A DNA stretch of 10,818 bases from an uncultured Porphyromonadaceae bacterium (GTDB taxonomy: Bacteria > Bacteroidota > Bacteroidia > Bacteroidales > Muribaculaceae), in assembly GCA_947174225.1 (NCBI GenBank), contig CAMWIF010000053.1:1-10818 (forward strand), in the 5' to 3' direction. This document shows positions 7,540 through 10,818 of this stretch, in pieces. The notes beneath the pieces are model-generated. The model had not been told where the DNA came from, made no database searches, and saw only the letters and a program-made list of their open reading frames with translations. The stretch's first letter is position 1. Each line of letters opens with the position of its first letter. The position numbers were made by a program, and so were the translations under genes.

Positions 7540-8917
7540 AAGATTACAGCTTCCTGCGCTTGCCACTCTGGCGTTGACAGGAATATATGGATTTGCTGCC
7601 GGACCTACGGGAAATGTGGTTGATGAGGTAGCTTGGGTTGTAGGCGACGAAGCCATCTTCCGCTCCGACGTAGAGGAGGCATATCAGCAGATGAGGTCGG
7701 AGGGTAGGGTGATTTCGGGCGATCCTTACTGTGTGATTCCCGAAGAGCTTGCCATTAACAAATTGTATCTGCATCAAGCCAAGCTCGACACGATTGAGGT
7801 GCCTGAAAGTCAGGTTCACGCAAGTGTAGACCAGCGAATCAACTTCTTCATAGCCAATCTCGGCTCGAAAGAGAAAGTGGAGGAGTATTTCCGCAAATCC
7901 CTTCCTCAGCTTCGTGAAAGCCTATTGGAGATGACACGCAATAACGCTGTAATCAGCCAAGTGCAACGAGAGCTCACAAAGGATGTTAAAGGCACTCCGA
8001 GCGAGGTGCGAAAATATTTCGACGCACTTCCCGCCGACAGTGTGCCTTATGTACCTTTGATGGTAGAGGCTCAGATCATTACGCTTAATCCCAATGTGCC
8101 GCGTCAGGAGATAGAGGATGTCAAGGCACGTCTCCGTGACTATGCCGACAGGGTGAATCGCGGAGAGACGCCTTTCTCGACTCTCGCCATTATGTATAGT
8201 GAAGATGGCAGTTCGATGCAGGGTGGTGAGCTTGGTTTCCACGGACGTGGTGAGTGGGTGCCGGAGTTCTCAAACGTTGCTTTCAACCTCAGTGATCCGA
8301 AGAAGGTGTCACGAATTGTGGAAACTGAGTATGGTTATCATATCATCCAACTCATTGAGAAACGTGGTGACCAGGTAAACGTGCGTCATATCCTCCTCAC
8401 TCCCAAGGTGAGTTCCAAGGATCTTGAGGATGCCACCAACCGTCTTGACTCAATACGCAAGGAGATAGTGGCAGGCACAATACCATTTGAGGAGGCTGCC
8501 CGCCACCTATCGCAGGATAAGGATACCAGACTTAATAAGGGTATTATGATGAACCAGACTCAAAACAGCGTTAACGCGGGTAGTAGCCGTTTTGAAATGT
8601 CGGAGCTTCCTCCGGAGATTGCCCGCCACATAGAAAAGATGAAAGTGGGCGATATAAGCGAGGCTTTTGTGATGAAAGATCCGAAGCGTAATAAAGATAT
8701 ATCGGTGGTGGTAAAGCTCACCAATAGAATTGACGGCCACCGCGCCAACCTATCTGACGACTATCATCTTCTCAAAGGTATGTATGAAGACCATAAGAGT
8801 CAGCAGTTGCTTGATGCTTGGGTTGAGAAGAAGATAAAGGACACCTATGTCAGGATTGAGGACGGCTGGAACACGTGTGACTTCCGTTACAGCGGCTGGC
8901 TCAACAATTCCAAATAA
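7529..8917 (+). CDS. SurA-like periplasmic chaperone with two parvulin domains
   Basis: Probable periplasmic chaperone for outer-membrane proteins. A signal peptide is visible (KNKR then a hydrophobic stretch, ending near GFAA at 21-24). The SurA-type N-terminal domain begins with VVDEVAWVVGDEAIFRSDVE (30-49), close to the opening of E. coli SurA. Parvulin domain 1 spans about 177-277, with the GGELGF turn (232-237), EWVPEF (242-247) and GYHII (269-273). The first active-site histidine is replaced by Gln182, and Met of MVPEF by Trp243. Parvulin domain 2 (about 284-398) keeps RHILL (His287) but lacks the GG turn and the GYHII strand. The C-terminal helix (about 410-440) would pack with the N-terminal domain as in SurA. 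The length of 462 residues is near SurA's. The start overlaps the upstream lipoprotein gene by 11 bases. The family is clear, while retained isomerase activity is doubtful. I avoid the name surA because several paralogues sit side by side. Confidence 0.86.
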   Translation: MKNKRLQLPALATLALTGIYGFAAGPTGNVVDEVAWVVGDEAIFRSDVEEAYQQMRSEGRVISGDPYCVIPEELAINKLYLHQAKLDTIEVPESQVHASVDQRINFFIANLGSKEKVEEYFRKSLPQLRESLLEMTRNNAVISQVQRELTKDVKGTPSEVRKYFDALPADSVPYVPLMVEAQIITLNPNVPRQEIEDVKARLRDYADRVNRGETPFSTLAIMYSEDGSSMQGGELGFHGRGEWVPEFSNVAFNLSDPKKVSRIVETEYGYHIIQLIEKRGDQVNVRHILLTPKVSSKDLEDATNRLDSIRKEIVAGTIPFEEAARHLSQDKDTRLNKGIMMNQTQNSVNAGSSRFEMSELPPEIARHIEKMKVGDISEAFVMKDPKRNKDISVVVKLTNRIDGHRANLSDDYHLLKGMYEDHKSQQLLDAWVEKKIKDTYVRIEDGWNTCDFRYSGWLNNSK

Positions 8918-8976
8918 TTAATAATCAAGGAGGGGATAAGGGATCTCTGACGAATCATTGATTGAAAACACTGAAT
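8918..8976 (+). other. gap before the OstA-like gene with an orphan AAGGAGGGG
   Basis: This 59-base spacer holds AAGGAGGGG at 8927-8935, a strong match to a Shine-Dalgarno sequence. However, the ATG of the next gene is at 8977, about 41 bases away, and no ATG, GTG or TTG lies at a useful distance. An in-frame TGA at 8959 limits upstream extension of the next gene to TTG (8962) or CTG (8971). No terminator hairpin or TAnnTTTG promoter is evident, so the next gene is probably co-transcribed with the chaperone genes. Confidence 0.4.
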
Positions 8977-10818
8977 ATGAGGCATGACCTTCATAGACGC
9001 CCTAAAAGACTTGCCGCTGCCGTAGGAATGGTGGCGGCAGGTTTTATTGTGAATGTAGGGTGGCAGGCATATGCGCAGCAGGTAAAGAAAAACGAAGTTG
9101 CCGAAAAGGAGAAAAAGGAGGAGACCTTTACTCGTCCCAAGCCGACACGGCCTATACGACCTGAAATTCCGGGAGCAAACCGTTATCAGCAAGATAAGAT
9201 ATTTCTTGAGTATGCGGACTCGCTATATAAGGATCAGTCGAGTCTTGACACGGTTGAGAAGCAGATTGTAAAGGGAAATGTAAAGTTCAGGCAAGCCGGA
9301 ATGTGGATGTACTGTGACTTAGCCTACTATTATCCTGATCTCAATTCGCTTGATGCCTTCGGCAACGTCAAGATGGAGCAGGGAGACACTCTGTTTGTAT
9401 ACGCCGATAAGCTGTATTACGAAGGCAATGATCGTATGGCTCGTCTCAAGAACGGTCCGTCGAATCCTAAGGTTAAACTTATAAACAGAGATGTGACCCT
9501 CACCACCGATAGCCTTGACTATAGCATAGCTATGGAGTTGGGTTGGTATAGCAAGTGGGGTACGATCGACGACAAGGTCAACACCCTTACCTCGCTCTAT
9601 GGAGAATATTCGCCGGGCACTAAAAACGCTGATTTCTATCACGATGTGGTGTTGGTGAACAATGAGGACGGTTTCACTATGCTTACCGATACCCTCAGAT
9701 ATAACACGGACACACACATTGCCCGCATAGAGAGCAAGACTGAGATTCAGAGTGAGAGCGACACAATTTTCACCACCCGTGGCATCTACAACACAAATAT
9801 AGGTAATGCCGAGCTCTTGAGTCGCTCCACGATTGTACACCGCGACTCCAACAACAATATCACTACTTTGGAGGGTGACTCAATTATCTATGATAAAATC
9901 ACACGTATAAGCCGGGCTTATATGTTTGGTAATCCGTCGAAGCACCCGATGCCGATGGTGCTCACCGACACTGCGCATAAGACCACGTTGATAGGTGGTT
10001 TCGGACAATATAACGATTCTACTCGTGAGGCGTTTGCTACGATTTATCCTATGCTATTGGAATATTCTCAGGGTGACACTCTCTTTCTGCGAGCTGATAC
10101 GATCAAGACATTCATTGTGACAGAAATGGTGAGGGCATCACGGCGACTCACCGCTTCGGGCTTCCCGGAATTTGAGGGAAAACCGGTGCTGACCGCTAAA
10201 GATGGATATGTAGTGCTTGATGATGACTTTTTCAGCTCTACATTACCTTTGTTGGGGGCAGCTTTAGCAAAACTCAATGCCGTGGCTCCTCCACAAGAAA
10301 GGAGGGAGGAAAAGCAGGAGGAAGTACCTATGCCTCAACGTCTTGATCCTCGACGAGAGCTTCGGAAAGGCTTGCTTGATGCAGGTATTGACAGTGTGCC
10401 TGAGTCAAGTAAAATAACTGAACTTCCAATCGACAGTTTAGGAATAGAGGAGGGGTTAGTGGCTGACCATGATAGCCTACCGAATGTTGAGGACTCGGAG
10501 AGGGAGACACCGAAAGATTCCATTCCTTTAGTGCCAAGAGAGTTCCACGTGGCACAAGCGTATCATCGTGCCCGTTTCTTCAAACAGGATATTCAGGGCG
10601 TCGCCGATTCGATGATATTTGTAGAGAAGGATTCCATGATGTTCATGTTCCGCAAACCCATTGTCTGGAGCGGTGAGCGTCAGGTAACAGGCAACAGGAT
10701 TGATGTGCATTTCAATGATTCCACTGCCGATTGGGCTTTACTCCCTGAGTCGGGACTACTGTCGGAATTAGTGGATGAAGACTTCTATAACCAGTTGGCA
10801 GGAAAGAAACTGCTTGCC
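8977..10818 (+). CDS. OstA/LptA-like lipopolysaccharide transport protein, 3'-truncated by the window
   Basis: The frame stays open for 614 codons to the last base and has no stop, so the C-terminus is missing. The N-terminus is basic (MRHDLHRRPKR), followed by a hydrophobic stretch and a signal-peptidase site near AYA (31-33), so the protein is exported. Residues about 90-390 carry repeated beta-strand units typical of the OstA/LptA fold: VKGNVKF (95-101), LDAFGNVKM (125-133), GDTLFVYADKLYYEG (136-150), and further copies such as LEGDSIIYD (297-305) and GDTLFLRADTIKT (366-378). This family forms the periplasmic bridge that carries lipopolysaccharide to the outer membrane. A charged, Pro-rich, apparently disordered stretch (about 435-520) interrupts the fold before strand-like sequence resumes near 525 (FHVAQAYHRARFF; DSMIFVEKDSMMFMF). 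The ATG at 8977 gives a sensible signal peptide, and a TGA at 8959 limits extension. In related genomes as I recall them, mutL often follows, but that is outside this window. Confidence 0.8.
   Translation, partial: MRHDLHRRPKRLAAAVGMVAAGFIVNVGWQAYAQQVKKNEVAEKEKKEETFTRPKPTRPIRPEIPGANRYQQDKIFLEYADSLYKDQSSLDTVEKQIVKGNVKFRQAGMWMYCDLAYYYPDLNSLDAFGNVKMEQGDTLFVYADKLYYEGNDRMARLKNGPSNPKVKLINRDVTLTTDSLDYSIAMELGWYSKWGTIDDKVNTLTSLYGEYSPGTKNADFYHDVVLVNNEDGFTMLTDTLRYNTDTHIARIESKTEIQSESDTIFTTRGIYNTNIGNAELLSRSTIVHRDSNNNITTLEGDSIIYDKITRISRAYMFGNPSKHPMPMVLTDTAHKTTLIGGFGQYNDSTREAFATIYPMLLEYSQGDTLFLRADTIKTFIVTEMVRASRRLTASGFPEFEGKPVLTAKDGYVVLDDDFFSSTLPLLGAALAKLNAVAPPQERREEKQEEVPMPQRLDPRRELRKGLLDAGIDSVPESSKITELPIDSLGIEEGLVADHDSLPNVEDSERETPKDSIPLVPREFHVAQAYHRARFFKQDIQGVADSMIFVEKDSMMFMFRKPIVWSGERQVTGNRIDVHFNDSTADWALLPESGLLSELVDEDFYNQLAGKKLLA

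Noticed and set aside
7075..7656. A 193-codon minus-strand frame across the lipoprotein/SurA-like junction
   Set aside because: It overlaps two well-supported + strand genes, and its translation has no family features.
9319..9840. A 173-codon minus-strand frame
   Set aside because: It is antisense to the OstA-like gene, whose + strand frame has a signal peptide and repeated strand motifs.
1..10818. CRISPR arrays, insertion sequences, prophage, tRNA or rRNA genes, defence or biosynthetic clusters
   Set aside because: No regularly spaced repeats, transposase motifs or structural RNA patterns were seen, and base and codon use look even across the genes.

Overview
The window looks like a chromosomal core segment of a Bacteroidota genome, most likely order Bacteroidales. 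A Muribaculaceae-like member is my best guess, but the sequence cannot settle the family. The evidence is the gene order clpP-clpX-recQ followed by parvulin-type isomerases and an OstA-like gene, a Bacteroidota-style -7 box (TAnnTTTG) upstream of recQ, weak or absent Shine-Dalgarno sequences, and Bacteroidota-like ClpP and ClpX variants. All genes lie on the + strand. I see no mobile element, CRISPR array, tRNA or rRNA.

Layout. Positions 1-96 are an AT-rich leader with two inverted repeats. clpP (97-816) and clpX (816-2063) overlap by one base and encode the ATP-dependent ClpXP protease. A 323-base gap (2064-2386) holds two tandem hairpins after clpX, the second a likely terminator, then a promoter candidate and a structured leader for recQ. 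recQ (2387-4567) is a full-length RecQ helicase with a C-terminal extension. After a 120-base gap comes a tight cell-envelope cluster: a double-parvulin, PpiD-sized isomerase (4688-6607), a lipoprotein related to SurA/PpiC proteins but without an active parvulin signature (6604-7539), a SurA-like double-parvulin protein (7529-8917), and an OstA/LptA-like protein (8977 to beyond the window end). The last gene runs off the window with no stop codon.

How the genes work together. ClpXP is cytoplasmic protein quality control and RecQ is DNA repair. The second half is envelope biogenesis: three secreted folding factors that probably escort outer-membrane and periplasmic proteins, coupled to a protein of the family that carries lipopolysaccharide across the periplasm. 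Overlaps of 4 and 11 bases between the three chaperone genes argue for one transcript and coupled translation.

No wholly new system is evident. The points worth a second look are the progressive loss of parvulin active-site signatures across the three adjacent chaperone genes, the altered ClpX IGF loop paired with an altered ClpP N-terminus, the recQ leader with two competing hairpins, and a repetitive D-S-aliphatic-P linker inside the OstA-like protein.
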